From Mycobacterium neglectum (lineage in GTDB: Bacteria > Actinomycetota > Actinomycetes > Mycobacteriales > Mycobacteriaceae): a stretch of DNA of 64,000 bases. Positions 50,230 through 58,157 of the stretch are shown here, piece after piece; position 1 is the stretch's first letter, and each line of letters starts with the position of its first letter. Below the pieces are notes generated by a model. That model ran no database searches, had not been told where the DNA came from, and was given only the letters and a program-made list of their open reading frames with translations. The translations under genes and the position numbers were made by a program. The stretch lies in the NCBI RefSeq assembly GCF_002591975.1, contig NZ_NVQE01000009.1, positions 1 to 64,000 of the forward strand. The letters run 5' to 3'.

Positions 50230-51570
50230 CTACGCCGAGCGCTTCTCTGCCAGCCACAGTTTCATGTTGTGCCGGATGGTGCGACCGACCAGGCGTGGCG
50301 ACGGAACCATATAAAGACTGTCGAGAAGGCTGAATCTACGCAGAAACCATTCGGCCAGTACGGGATCCGTCTCGGCGGCGCCGAGGAACTGATCGAACAA
50401 TCCGCCCACCGGCTTGTACCACCACTTGGACTCGCCGGTCGCATTGTGCAGCGCCAGGTCGCCGATGGCGGTCATCAACCAGACCGGCCACGTCGTCTTC
50501 GCCGTCGCCTTCGCGAGGCGGGGGGCGAGGTCAGGCTCGCCGGATTCGATCACCGCACGCAGGTTCGCGGCCTGGATGGCCGTCATGGTCATGCCCTGTC
50601 CGAACGTCGGATTGAAGCTCACCACGGCGTCGCCGAACGGGATGATGCCTGCGGGAAAGCGCTCCAGATCGTCATAACGGCGCCACCGGCTGGTCGGGTA
50701 CTTGTGGAACGCCATCTCGCCGAGCGGTGTACCTCGCCGCAGTGCGGCCGACACATGCGCGGGCAAGATGTCGTCGGCCAGGTCGAGGATCTGCGCGACG
50801 GTCTGCGGCGGCTCGACCTTCGCGATGCCGAACGTCGTGACGTTCCAGTTGCCGTCCTCGTAGAACAGCATGCCGATGCCGACCGGTTGAGCGCGCGAGG
50901 CGCCGGCCACCACGACCTTCTCCGCGAGCAGGCCCTCCGGGATGTGGAACTGATGGCTGGTGTAGGCGATCCCGACGTCGACGGTGTCCTCGCGCGGCCG
51001 CGGGTAGCCCCACTTGTCGAGCCATGCGGGGAGCCGGGTGCCGCGGCCGGTCGCGTCGACGACGAGATCGGCCGGCACGGCGTCACCCGAATCGAGCAGC
51101 ACTCCGGTGACGCGCCCCAGCGCGGTGTCATAGGTCGGCTCGGTGACCCCTTCGCAAATGATCTCGACGTTCTCGATCGCGATCACGCGGCGGCGGATCT
51201 GCCACTCCAGCTGTGGACGGCTGGGGACGTAGGCGGTGAACTCGTCCTGCAACCGATGCGCCGTACCGAGCACATGGCCGGCTGCGCCGAAGTGGATGCA
51301 GTCTGGCCGGTTCTCCAGAATCGGAACACCGTCGGCCACCATGTCGTCGAGCAGGCCGGGGAAAAGGCTCTCGAATTCCTGGGCCCCGCGCGCCATCAGC
51401 AGATGAACATGCCTGCCCTGCGGGACGGCGTTCCGGTTCGCCGGGCGGTCCGGCAGTTCGTCGCGCTCGTAGACGGTCACGCGCTCGCACACATCGGAGA
51501 GGACCCGAGCGGCGCACAACCCCCCCAGGCTGGCTCCGATCACGGTTGCGTGTTTATAACTCCGCCCCAT
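50230..51570 (-). CDS. FAD-dependent oxidoreductase (Rv3254-like)
   Basis: A 446-residue flavin monooxygenase/halogenase-like protein. ATVIGASLGGLCAARVL is the FAD-binding loop, VVDATGRGTRLPAWLD the GD-like motif, and FGDAVVSFNPTFGQGMTMTAIQA the second FAD motif. The substrate is unknown. ATG 51570 is supported by TACTGT (51578-51583) 7 nt upstream, giving a leaderless mRNA. Divergent from the APC permease. Confidence 0.87.
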   Translation of the reverse strand: MGRSYKHATVIGASLGGLCAARVLSDVCERVTVYERDELPDRPANRNAVPQGRHVHLLMARGAQEFESLFPGLLDDMVADGVPILENRPDCIHFGAAGHVLGTAHRLQDEFTAYVPSRPQLEWQIRRRVIAIENVEIICEGVTEPTYDTALGRVTGVLLDSGDAVPADLVVDATGRGTRLPAWLDKWGYPRPREDTVDVGIAYTSHQFHIPEGLLAEKVVVAGASRAQPVGIGMLFYEDGNWNVTTFGIAKVEPPQTVAQILDLADDILPAHVSAALRRGTPLGEMAFHKYPTSRWRRYDDLERFPAGIIPFGDAVVSFNPTFGQGMTMTAIQAANLRAVIESGEPDLAPRLAKATAKTTWPVWLMTAIGDLALHNATGESKWWYKPVGGLFDQFLGAAETDPVLAEWFLRRFSLLDSLYMVPSPRLVGRTIRHNMKLWLAEKRSA

Positions 51571-51623
51571 TGAGTGGACAGTACTCGGTACATTCCCGTC
51601 ACAGACCACGGGAGGAAACGCCG

Positions 51624-53099
51624 ATGGCACGCAGGACGAAGTCGGTTGAGCAGTCGATCGCCGACACCGACGAGCCCGACACTCGCCTGCGAAAAGACCT
51701 GAATTGGTGGGACCTCACGGTCTTCGGGGTGTCGGTGGTGATCGGCGCGGGCATCTTCACGATCACGGCGTCGACGACCGGAAACATCACCGGTCCGGCC
51801 ATCTCGATCTCGTTTGTCTTCGCCGCGATCGCGTGTGGTCTGGCCGCGTTGTGCTACGCAGAATTCGCCTCGACTGTGCCCGTGGCCGGCAGCGCCTACA
51901 CGTTCTCCTACGCGACGTTCGGTGAGTTCGTCGCATGGATCATCGGCTGGGACCTGATCCTCGAGTTCGCCGTGGCGGCCGCGGTGGTGGCCAAGGGCTG
52001 GTCGAGCTATCTGGGCACCGTCTTCGGTTTCGGCGGTGGCACCGCGGATATGGCTGGTCTGAAACTGGATTGGGGCGCCCTGCTGATCATCGTCTTCGTC
52101 ACCGTCATCCTGGCGTGGGGGACCAAGCTCTCCGCGAAGGTCAGCTTGGCGATCACAGTGATCAAGGTGGCGGTGGTGCTGCTCGTCGTGGCCGTCGGCG
52201 CGTTCTACATCAAGATGGAGAACTTCACCCCGTTCATCCCGCCTGCCCAGCCCGGTGAAGGTGGTTCGGGAACTGACCAGTCGCTGTTCTCATTGCTCAC
52301 CGGCGCCGGGGGCAGTACCTACGGCTGGTACGGCCTGCTGGCGGGTGCGTCCATCGTGTTCTTCGCGTTCATCGGCTTCGACATCGTCGCCACCACCGCG
52401 GAAGAGACCAAGAACCCGCAGCGTGACGTGTCGCGCGGCATCATCGCCTCGCTGGCGATCGTCACGGTCCTCTACATCGCGGTGGCCGTGGTGATATCCG
52501 GCATGATCAACTACACCGAACTCCGCGAGGCTGGTGAAAAAGCAAACCTCGCAACGGCATTCGCTGCCAACGGTATCGACTGGGCGGCGAAGGTCATTTC
52601 GATCGGAGCGCTGGCCGGGCTCACCACCGTGGTGATCGTGCTGGTGCTCGGGCAGACGCGGGTGCTGTTTGCGATGTCACGCGACGGACTCTTGCCACGG
52701 TCGCTCGCCAAGACCGGCAAGCACGGCACACCGGTGCGCATCACGCTGATCGTCGGTGCGCTGGTGGCCGTGACGGCGACGGTGTTTCCGATCGGCAAGC
52801 TCGAGGAGATGGTCAACATCGGCACGCTCTTCGCGTTCGTGCTGGTGTCCGCCGGTGTGATCGTGTTGCGTCGTCAGCGCCCCGATCTCGAGCGCGGCTT
52901 CCGGGCGCCGGGTGTGCCGTGGCTGCCGGCCGCGGCGATCATTGCGTGCGTCTGGCTCATGCTCAACCTCACCGCGCTGACCTGGATCCGGTTCCTCATC
53001 TGGATGGCTCTCGGCGTGGCCGTCTATTTCCTCTACGGCCGCCGCCACTCGGTGCTCGGCCGGCGGGAGTCGGAGTCCGCTGCGGATTCGGCGCGCTGA
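51624..53099 (+). CDS. APC-family amino acid permease (Rv3253c-like)
   Basis: 491 residues with about 12 membrane helices. The first helix has the APC signature VSVVIGAGIFTIT and helix 6-8 the GFDIVATTAEETKNPQRD motif of cationic amino acid transporters. It probably imports an amino acid such as lysine, arginine or ornithine (inference from subfamily motifs). GGAGG 6-10 nt before ATG 51624. The last codons are inside hairpin repeat R3. Confidence 0.9.
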   Translation: MARRTKSVEQSIADTDEPDTRLRKDLNWWDLTVFGVSVVIGAGIFTITASTTGNITGPAISISFVFAAIACGLAALCYAEFASTVPVAGSAYTFSYATFGEFVAWIIGWDLILEFAVAAAVVAKGWSSYLGTVFGFGGGTADMAGLKLDWGALLIIVFVTVILAWGTKLSAKVSLAITVIKVAVVLLVVAVGAFYIKMENFTPFIPPAQPGEGGSGTDQSLFSLLTGAGGSTYGWYGLLAGASIVFFAFIGFDIVATTAEETKNPQRDVSRGIIASLAIVTVLYIAVAVVISGMINYTELREAGEKANLATAFAANGIDWAAKVISIGALAGLTTVVIVLVLGQTRVLFAMSRDGLLPRSLAKTGKHGTPVRITLIVGALVAVTATVFPIGKLEEMVNIGTLFAFVLVSAGVIVLRRQRPDLERGFRAPGVPWLPAAAIIACVWLMLNLTALTWIRFLIWMALGVAVYFLYGRRHSVLGRRESESAADSAR

Positions 53100-53134
53100 T
53101 CGACCGTCGCGGTTGGTTTGCGCGCCCGATTCGC
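53085..53134. repeat. Hairpin repeat R3 (GGCGCGC-N23-GCGCGCC family)
   Basis: Arms GGCGCGC (53090-53096) and GCGCGCC (53120-53126), inner stem ACCG/CGGT with flanking pairs including G-T wobbles, flanks GATTC on both sides. It covers the stop codon of the APC permease. It is about 75% identical to R4 at the other end of the DUF559 gene. Confidence 0.75.
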
Positions 53135-53177
53135 AAAGGAGAGAACCGCGGAGACCATCCCGACCGTCTGATCAATC

Positions 53178-54047
53178 GTGCTCAACGATTATTTGCGCCG
53201 ACACGACGGCGTCATCACCCTCGGTCAGGCACGCGCGGCGGGGTTCAGTTGGCGGGCAGTTCAGCGCAGGCTGCAGTCGGGTGAATGGGTTCGATGCAGT
53301 CGAGGCGTGTATTTCGTCGACGACCGGCCGTTCTCCGACGCCGCCCGGGTCCGGGCCGCGGTGTGGGGCTACGGGCCCGGTGCCGTAGCCAGCGGTTTGA
53401 CGGCCGCGTGGTGGCATGCTCTGACCCGGTTTGCGCCCGAGATAGCCGAAGTGACCGTGCCGCGGGGCAGTCACGGCCGCCGGCACCCAGACACCAGAGT
53501 GCGGCGCCGCAACCTCGACGAGTGCGACGTTGTCGAGCGTCGCGGCCTACGAGTGACGTCGCTCCCGTTGACCGTCGTCGAAGCCGCTGCCCAGCGCGGA
53601 GGTGGACCGAAGCTGATGGACAACGCGCTGCAGCGCCATGTCGATCTCAACAGCTTGTGGCACGCACATCTTCGCAACAAAGGACGAACAGGTGCGCCAC
53701 GCTCGCGCCGGCTTTTGCAGGCAGCCTCCGACGGATCGCGGTCTGCCGCCGAGCGGCTCTTGATCAAGACCCTGAGAGACGCGGGCATCACCGGATGGAA
53801 GGCGAACTACCGGGTCGCGGGCTACCGCGTCGACGTCGGGTTTCCGGGTCCGCGGGTAGCCATTGAGGTCGATGGGATGGCCTTCCACAGCGGCGCTGAG
53901 GAGTTCCAGATCGACCGTGAGCGCCAGAACGCCATCGTGCTGAAGAGTTGGCAGGTGCTGCGCTTCACCTGGCTGGACCTCACCGAATACCCGGATCGGG
54001 TCTTGACGATTATTCGAGCTGCGATTCGGCGCGCTAATCAACCGTGA
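53178..54047 (+). CDS. AbiEi-type HTH + DUF559 (Vsr-like nuclease fold) protein
   Basis: 289 residues. The N-terminal LRRHDGVITLGQARAAGFSWRAVQRRL resembles the winged HTH of AbiEi-type antitoxins, with the following GVYFVDDRP. The C-terminal region has VDVGFPGPRVAIEVDGMAFHS and the DRERQNAIVLKSWQVLRFTW pattern of DUF559, a Vsr/PD-(D/E)XK-like fold with Asp and Glu-x-Asp in place. No toxin partner is adjacent. It is bracketed by hairpin repeats R3 and R4. Mycobacteria carry many scattered copies of this family; function unknown. Confidence 0.78.
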   Translation: MLNDYLRRHDGVITLGQARAAGFSWRAVQRRLQSGEWVRCSRGVYFVDDRPFSDAARVRAAVWGYGPGAVASGLTAAWWHALTRFAPEIAEVTVPRGSHGRRHPDTRVRRRNLDECDVVERRGLRVTSLPLTVVEAAAQRGGGPKLMDNALQRHVDLNSLWHAHLRNKGRTGAPRSRRLLQAASDGSRSAAERLLIKTLRDAGITGWKANYRVAGYRVDVGFPGPRVAIEVDGMAFHSGAEEFQIDRERQNAIVLKSWQVLRFTWLDLTEYPDRVLTIIRAAIRRANQP

Positions 54048-54072
54048 CGGTCGATGAGCGCGCCCGATTCAC
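54023..54072. repeat. Hairpin repeat R4 (GGCGCGC-N23-GCGCGCC family)
   Basis: Arms GGCGCGC (54028-54034) and GCGCGCC (54058-54064), inner stem ATC-A-ACCG / CGGT-C-GAT around TGA, flanks GATTC. It covers the stop of the DUF559 gene and ends 33 nt before the alkB promoter -35. Confidence 0.75.
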
Positions 54073-54100
54073 GAAACGAACTTTACAAAACATGCCTCTG

Positions 54101-54133
54101 TGTCTAGACAGGCGACAAAAGTGGCTCTATAGT
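54101..54133 (+). promoter_or_regulatory. alkB promoter with palindromic operator
   Basis: TAGACA (54105-54110), 17-nt spacer, TATAGT (54128-54133): a very good SigA-type promoter, rare in this GC-rich window. The -35 lies inside the 10-bp perfect palindrome TGTCTAGACA (54101-54110), extended by GCCT/AGGC-like flanks. The TetR protein encoded at the operon end is the likely repressor. Start near 54140, 36 nt before the alkB GTG. Confidence 0.72.
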
Positions 54134-54175
54134 CAACCTCAGGCCGTGATGGTACTCACACGAGGAGGAACTCCA

Positions 54176-55411
54176 GTGACCACGCAAATGTCAGAGCTCG
54201 AGATCGAACAGTGGCGGGACAAGAAGCGCTATCTGTGGTTGATGGGGCTGATCGCACCGACGGCGCTGTTCGTGATGATGCCGCTGGTGTGGGCCCTCAA
54301 CCAGTGGGGCTGGCATGCGGTGGCGCAGGTGCCGTTCTGGATCGGCCCGATCCTGCTGTACATCCTGCTGCCTGCTCTTGACTTGCGTTTTGGGCCCGAC
54401 GGGCAGAATGCGCCCGACGAGGCGATGGAGCGGCTCGAGAACGACAAGTACTACCGCTACTGCACATACATCTACATTCCGTTCCAGTACGCCAGCGTGA
54501 TCTTTGGCGCCTACTTGTTCACGGCGTCGAACCTGAGCTGGCTCGGGTTCGACGGTCCGCTGGCGTGGCCGGCCAAGATCGGTCTCGCGCTGTCGGTGGG
54601 CATGCTCGGAGGGGTGGGCATCAACACCGCGCACGAGATGGGTCATAAAAAGGACGAACTGGAACGGTGGCTCGCCAAGGTCACACTGGCTCAGACGCTC
54701 TACGGCCACTTCTACATCGAGCACAACCGGGGACATCACGTCCGCGTCGCGACTCCGGAGGACCCCGCGTCGGCCCGGTTCGGCGAGACGTTCTGGGAGT
54801 TTCTGCCACGCAGCGTGTGGGGGAGCGCGAAGTCGGCCTGGGAACTGGAGGCCAAGCGGCTACAGCGGGCAGGTAAGAGCAAGTGGCACTGGTCCAACGA
54901 CGTGCTGAACGCCTGGGCGATGTCGGTCGTGTTCTACGGCGCGCTGATCGCAGTGTTCGGGGTGGCGCTGATTCCCTACATTCTCATCTCGGCGGTGTTC
55001 GGGTTCACGCTGCTCGAGACGGTGAACTACCTCGAGCACTACGGGCTGCTGCGGCAGAAGACCGAAAGCGGTCGGTATGAGCGGTGCGCACCGGTGCACA
55101 GCTGGAACTCCGACCACATCGTGACCAACCTGTTTCTGTATCACCTTCAGCGGCACAGTGACCACCACGCCAACCCGACGCGGCGCTACCAGACGCTGCG
55201 CAGCATGGAGGGTGCGCCGAACCTTCCCAGCGGCTACGCGTCGATGATCGGCCTGACGTACTTCCCGCCGCTGTGGCGCAAGGTGATGGATCAGCGGGTG
55301 CTCGATCACTACGACGGCGATATCACCAAGGTCAACGTGCACCCACGTGTCCGCGACAAGGTGCTGGCCAAGTACGGAGCCGCAGACAAGGAGCAAGGGG
55401 CGGCAGCATGA
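54176..55411 (+). CDS. alkB: Alkane 1-monooxygenase AlkB
   Basis: A 411-residue membrane di-iron hydroxylase with about six helices. The histidine boxes are HEMGHKKDE, EHNRGHHVRVATPEDPAS and LQRHSDHHANPTRRYQ, with the NYLEHYGL motif. It oxidises medium-chain n-alkanes to 1-alkanols using electrons from rubredoxin. GAGGAGG before GTG 54176 gives the RBS. rubA overlaps its stop (ATGA), then rubB and a TetR gene. No rubredoxin reductase is in the window. Confidence 0.96.
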   Translation: MTTQMSELEIEQWRDKKRYLWLMGLIAPTALFVMMPLVWALNQWGWHAVAQVPFWIGPILLYILLPALDLRFGPDGQNAPDEAMERLENDKYYRYCTYIYIPFQYASVIFGAYLFTASNLSWLGFDGPLAWPAKIGLALSVGMLGGVGINTAHEMGHKKDELERWLAKVTLAQTLYGHFYIEHNRGHHVRVATPEDPASARFGETFWEFLPRSVWGSAKSAWELEAKRLQRAGKSKWHWSNDVLNAWAMSVVFYGALIAVFGVALIPYILISAVFGFTLLETVNYLEHYGLLRQKTESGRYERCAPVHSWNSDHIVTNLFLYHLQRHSDHHANPTRRYQTLRSMEGAPNLPSGYASMIGLTYFPPLWRKVMDQRVLDHYDGDITKVNVHPRVRDKVLAKYGAADKEQGAAA

Positions 55412-55569
55412 GCGCCCACCGCTGCCCCGGCTGCGACTACGTCTACGACGAGACGAAAGGTGCACCGCGGGAAGGGTTTCCCGCGGGCACCGCATGGAGC
55501 GACATCCCCGATGACTGGTGCTGCCCGGACTGTGCAGTACGCGAAAAGGTCGACTTCATAACCGAATAG
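55408..55569 (+). CDS. rubA: Rubredoxin RubA
   Basis: 53 residues with the two CxxC iron ligands CPGC (6-9) and CPDC (39-42), and GTAWSDIPDDWCCP, the rubredoxin core. AlkG1/AlkG2-type variants differ in residues near the second site: here a Cys (CCPDC) follows Trp. Only AlkG2-type rubredoxins usually support AlkB; which class each of RubA and RubB belongs to would need alignment. ATG overlaps the alkB stop. Confidence 0.94.
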   Translation: MSAHRCPGCDYVYDETKGAPREGFPAGTAWSDIPDDWCCPDCAVREKVDFITE

Positions 55570-55596
55570 CCCCGTCACCACGAGAAAGGTAATGAC

Positions 55597-55776
55597 ATGG
55601 ACTACAAGCTCTTCATCTGCGTGCAGTGTGGATTCGAGTACGACGAGGCCAAGGGCTGGCCGGAGGACGGCATCGCCCCGGGCACGCGCTGGGACGACAT
55701 CCCCGACGACTGGAGCTGCCCGGACTGCGGCGCGGCCAAGGCGGACTTCGAGATGGTGGAGGTCGCTCGTTCGTGA
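55597..55776 (+). CDS. rubB: Rubredoxin RubB
   Basis: 59 residues, CVQCG (C8, C11) and CPDCG (C41, C44) with [20 protein letters not shown], the classical electron-transfer rubredoxin sequence. It most likely carries electrons to AlkB. GAGAAAGGT precedes ATG 55597, 27 nt after rubA. The two rubredoxins differ clearly, so they are old paralogues, not a recent duplication. Confidence 0.95.
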   Translation: MDYKLFICVQCGFEYDEAKGWPEDGIAPGTRWDDIPDDWSCPDCGAAKADFEMVEVARS

Positions 55777-55829
55777 CGGCGAACGTGACCTGGGCGAGCG
55801 AAGCGACCCGGAAAGATAGGGTCGCGAGA

Positions 55830-56477
55830 ATGAGCCGCCCACGAAGCGCGCAGCGCATCCCATACGCCGAGGCGTCCAGGGTGCTGCTGCGCGATTCGAT
55901 TCTGGACGGCATGCGAGAAGAACTCCTCACCCGAGACTGGTCGGCCATCACGCTGTCGCACGTGGCCAAGGCTGCGGGCATCAGCCGTCAGACCATCTAC
56001 AACGAGTTCGGCTCGCGGCACGGTCTGGCCCAGGCCTACGCGCTGCGCCTGGCCGACCGGCTCGTCGACCAGATAGACGGTGCGATCCAGGGCAACGAAG
56101 GCGACGTCCACGCGGCCTTCGTCGCGGGGTTCCGTAACTTTTTCACCGAGTCGGCCGCCGATCCTCTGGTGATCTCACTGCTGACCGGTGATTTCAAACC
56201 CGACCTGCTTCAGTTGATCACCACCGACAGTGGGCCGATCATCACGCACTGCTCGCAGCGGCTGACGTCGACATTCGTCGACAGCTGGGTGAAATGCGGC
56301 GCGGAGGACGCGGGAGTGTTGGCGCGCGCGATCGTTCGGCTCGCGATGAGCTATGTGTCGATGCCCCCCGAAGCGGACTCCGGAACATCGCCCGCTCGCG
56401 GGCACGATGTCGCCCATGACCTGGCCCGTTTGATGACGCCGTTTGCCGAGCGCTACGGTGTTGTGGATACCTCTTAG
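55830..56477 (+). CDS. alkX: TetR-family regulator AlkX (Rv3249c-like)
   Basis: 215 residues from ATG 55830 (MSRPRSAQRIPYAEASR). The HTH reads LSHVAKAAGISRQTIYNEF. In M. tuberculosis this protein controls the alkB-rubA-rubB operon. GTG 55773 overlaps the rubB stop as GTGA and gives a longer form of 234 residues. However, TAGGGT lies 8 nt before 55830, suggesting a second, leaderless transcript from there. The probable target is the palindrome at 54101-54110. Confidence 0.88.
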   Translation: MSRPRSAQRIPYAEASRVLLRDSILDGMREELLTRDWSAITLSHVAKAAGISRQTIYNEFGSRHGLAQAYALRLADRLVDQIDGAIQGNEGDVHAAFVAGFRNFFTESAADPLVISLLTGDFKPDLLQLITTDSGPIITHCSQRLTSTFVDSWVKCGAEDAGVLARAIVRLAMSYVSMPPEADSGTSPARGHDVAHDLARLMTPFAERYGVVDTS

Positions 56478-56580
56478 CTGTCAGAGCGCCTGAGCGCCTG
56501 TCCCGCGAGCCCGCAGGCTGGGGGGTTCTGAGCGTGGGTGTCGCCGTTGTGCGCACCTGTGCGCCCACAGGCAAAGACGA

Positions 56581-56607
56581 ATGAAGAAGGGCTCTGAAAT
56601 TCCATGA
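56581..56607 (+). other. Possible 8-codon upstream ORF coupled to sahH
   Basis: ATG at 56581 opens MKKGSEIP and ends with TGA 56605-56607, overlapping the sahH ATG as ATGA. AAGAAGGG inside it may serve as the sahH RBS. A CCTGTG-CGCC-CACAGG hairpin (56556-56571) lies just upstream. Nothing shows it is translated. No SAH riboswitch consensus was recognised in 56478-56603. Confidence 0.3.
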
Positions 56608-58064
56608 CTGAGTTGAAGGTCGACGTCCGCAACGGCATCGATTACAAGGTGGCCGACCTATCGTTGGCCGAGTTCGGCCGCAAGGAGATCCGGCTGGCCG
56701 AGCACGAGATGCCCGGCCTGATGTCGTTGCGCCGCGAATACGCCGATGTGTTGCCGCTGAAGGGTGCGCGGGTTTCGGGCTCACTGCACATGACGGTCCA
56801 GACCGCCGTGCTGATCGAGACGCTGGTTGCGCTCGGCGCCGAGGTGCGGTGGGCATCGTGCAACATCTTCTCCACCCAGGACCATGCGGCGGCGGCGACT
56901 GTTGTCGGTCCGCACGGCACTGTCGAGGAGCCCAAGGGCGTCCCGATCTTCGCCTGGAAGGGCGAGACGCTCGAGGAGTACTGGTGGGCCGCCGAGCAGA
57001 TGCTGACCTGGCCCGACGCGCCGGCCAACATGATTCTCGACGACGGTGGTGACGCCACGATGCTGGTGCTGCGCGGCGCGCAGTTCGAGAAGGCCGGCGT
57101 GGTTCCTCCCGGCGAGGACGACGATTCCGACGAGTACAAGGTGTTCCTGGCGCTGATCCGTAAGCGCTTCGAGACCGACAAGACCAAGTGGACCAAGATC
57201 GCCGAGGCGGTCCAGGGTGTCACCGAAGAGACCACGACCGGCGTGCTGCGGCTGTATCAGTTCGCCGCGGCGGGCGAGCTTTCGTTCCCGGCCATCAACG
57301 TCAACGACTCGGTGACCAAGTCCAAGTTCGACAACAAGTACGGCACCCGGCACTCGTTGATCGACGGCATCAACCGCGGCACCGACGTGCTGATCGGCGG
57401 CAAGGCCGCACTGGTGTGCGGCTACGGCGACGTCGGCAAGGGCTGCGCGGAGGCATTGAAGGCTCAGGGCGCCCGCGTCGCGGTCACCGAGATCGACCCG
57501 ATCAACGCACTGCAGGCGCTGATGGACGGTTTCGAGGTCAAGACGGTCGAAGAAGCCATCGGCTGGGCCGACATCGTGATCACCGCGACCGGCAACCAGG
57601 GCATCATCACCCTCGAGCACATGAAGTCGATGAAGCACCAGGCGATCCTGGGCAACATCGGCCACTTCGACGACGAGATCGAGATGGCTCGTCTCGAGCG
57701 TGACTCCGACGTGCGCCGCATCAACATCAAGCCGCAGGTCGACGAGTTCGTCTTCCCCGACGGGCACTCGATCATCGTGCTGAGCGAGGGCCGGCTGCTG
57801 AACCTGGGCAACGCGACCGGGCATCCGTCGTTCGTGATGAGCAACAGCTTCTCCAATCAGGTGATCGCGCAGATCGAGCTGTGGACCAAGAACGACGAGT
57901 ACGACAACGAGGTCTACCGGCTGCCCAAGCATCTCGACGAGAAGGTCGCCAAGATTCACGTCGAGGCGCTCGGTGGCTCGCTCACCAGGTTGACCAAGGA
58001 GCAGGCCGAGTACATCAACGTCGACGTCGACGGTCCGTACAAGCCGGAGCACTACCGGTACTGA
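56604..58064 (+). CDS. sahH: S-adenosylhomocysteine hydrolase
   Basis: 486 residues, the usual mycobacterial length, with the insert near [34 protein letters not shown] and DGGDATML are substrate motifs, [15 protein letters not shown] is the NAD loop, and the C-terminal KPEHYRY is invariant. It splits SAH to adenosine and homocysteine, keeping methylation running. A strong terminator follows. The 5' region has small hairpins and a tiny ORF. Confidence 0.97.
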   Translation: MTELKVDVRNGIDYKVADLSLAEFGRKEIRLAEHEMPGLMSLRREYADVLPLKGARVSGSLHMTVQTAVLIETLVALGAEVRWASCNIFSTQDHAAAATVVGPHGTVEEPKGVPIFAWKGETLEEYWWAAEQMLTWPDAPANMILDDGGDATMLVLRGAQFEKAGVVPPGEDDDSDEYKVFLALIRKRFETDKTKWTKIAEAVQGVTEETTTGVLRLYQFAAAGELSFPAINVNDSVTKSKFDNKYGTRHSLIDGINRGTDVLIGGKAALVCGYGDVGKGCAEALKAQGARVAVTEIDPINALQALMDGFEVKTVEEAIGWADIVITATGNQGIITLEHMKSMKHQAILGNIGHFDDEIEMARLERDSDVRRINIKPQVDEFVFPDGHSIIVLSEGRLLNLGNATGHPSFVMSNSFSNQVIAQIELWTKNDEYDNEVYRLPKHLDEKVAKIHVEALGGSLTRLTKEQAEYINVDVDGPYKPEHYRY

Positions 58065-58074
58065 TTCTGACGCG

Positions 58075-58110
58075 AAGGCCCCTGACACACGTTGTGTCAG
58101 GGGCCTTTTG
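58075..58110 (+). terminator. Strong intrinsic terminator after sahH
   Basis: A perfect 15-bp stem (AAGGCCCCTGACACA and its complement at 58093-58107) with loop CGT, followed by TTTTG. It begins 11 nt after the sahH stop. The best intrinsic terminator in the window; it insulates the downstream lipase gene. Confidence 0.95.
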
Positions 58111-58157
58111 CTGACGGGCCCCGCCGTCGGTTATACCGATTCTGTTACGGTCCGTGT

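Noticed and set aside
53178..54047. Two-gene AbiE toxin-antitoxin system
   Set aside because: Only an antitoxin-like HTH fused to a DUF559 domain is present. No AbiEii-type nucleotidyltransferase toxin lies on either side.
56478..56603. SAH riboswitch before sahH
   Set aside because: Only short generic hairpins were found. The conserved GAGG...GCRAC and AGGCUCGG-type elements of that class were not recognised.
56781..58088. 435-codon open frame antisense to sahH
   Set aside because: Shadow frame; the opposite strand encodes a complete, invariant SAH hydrolase.
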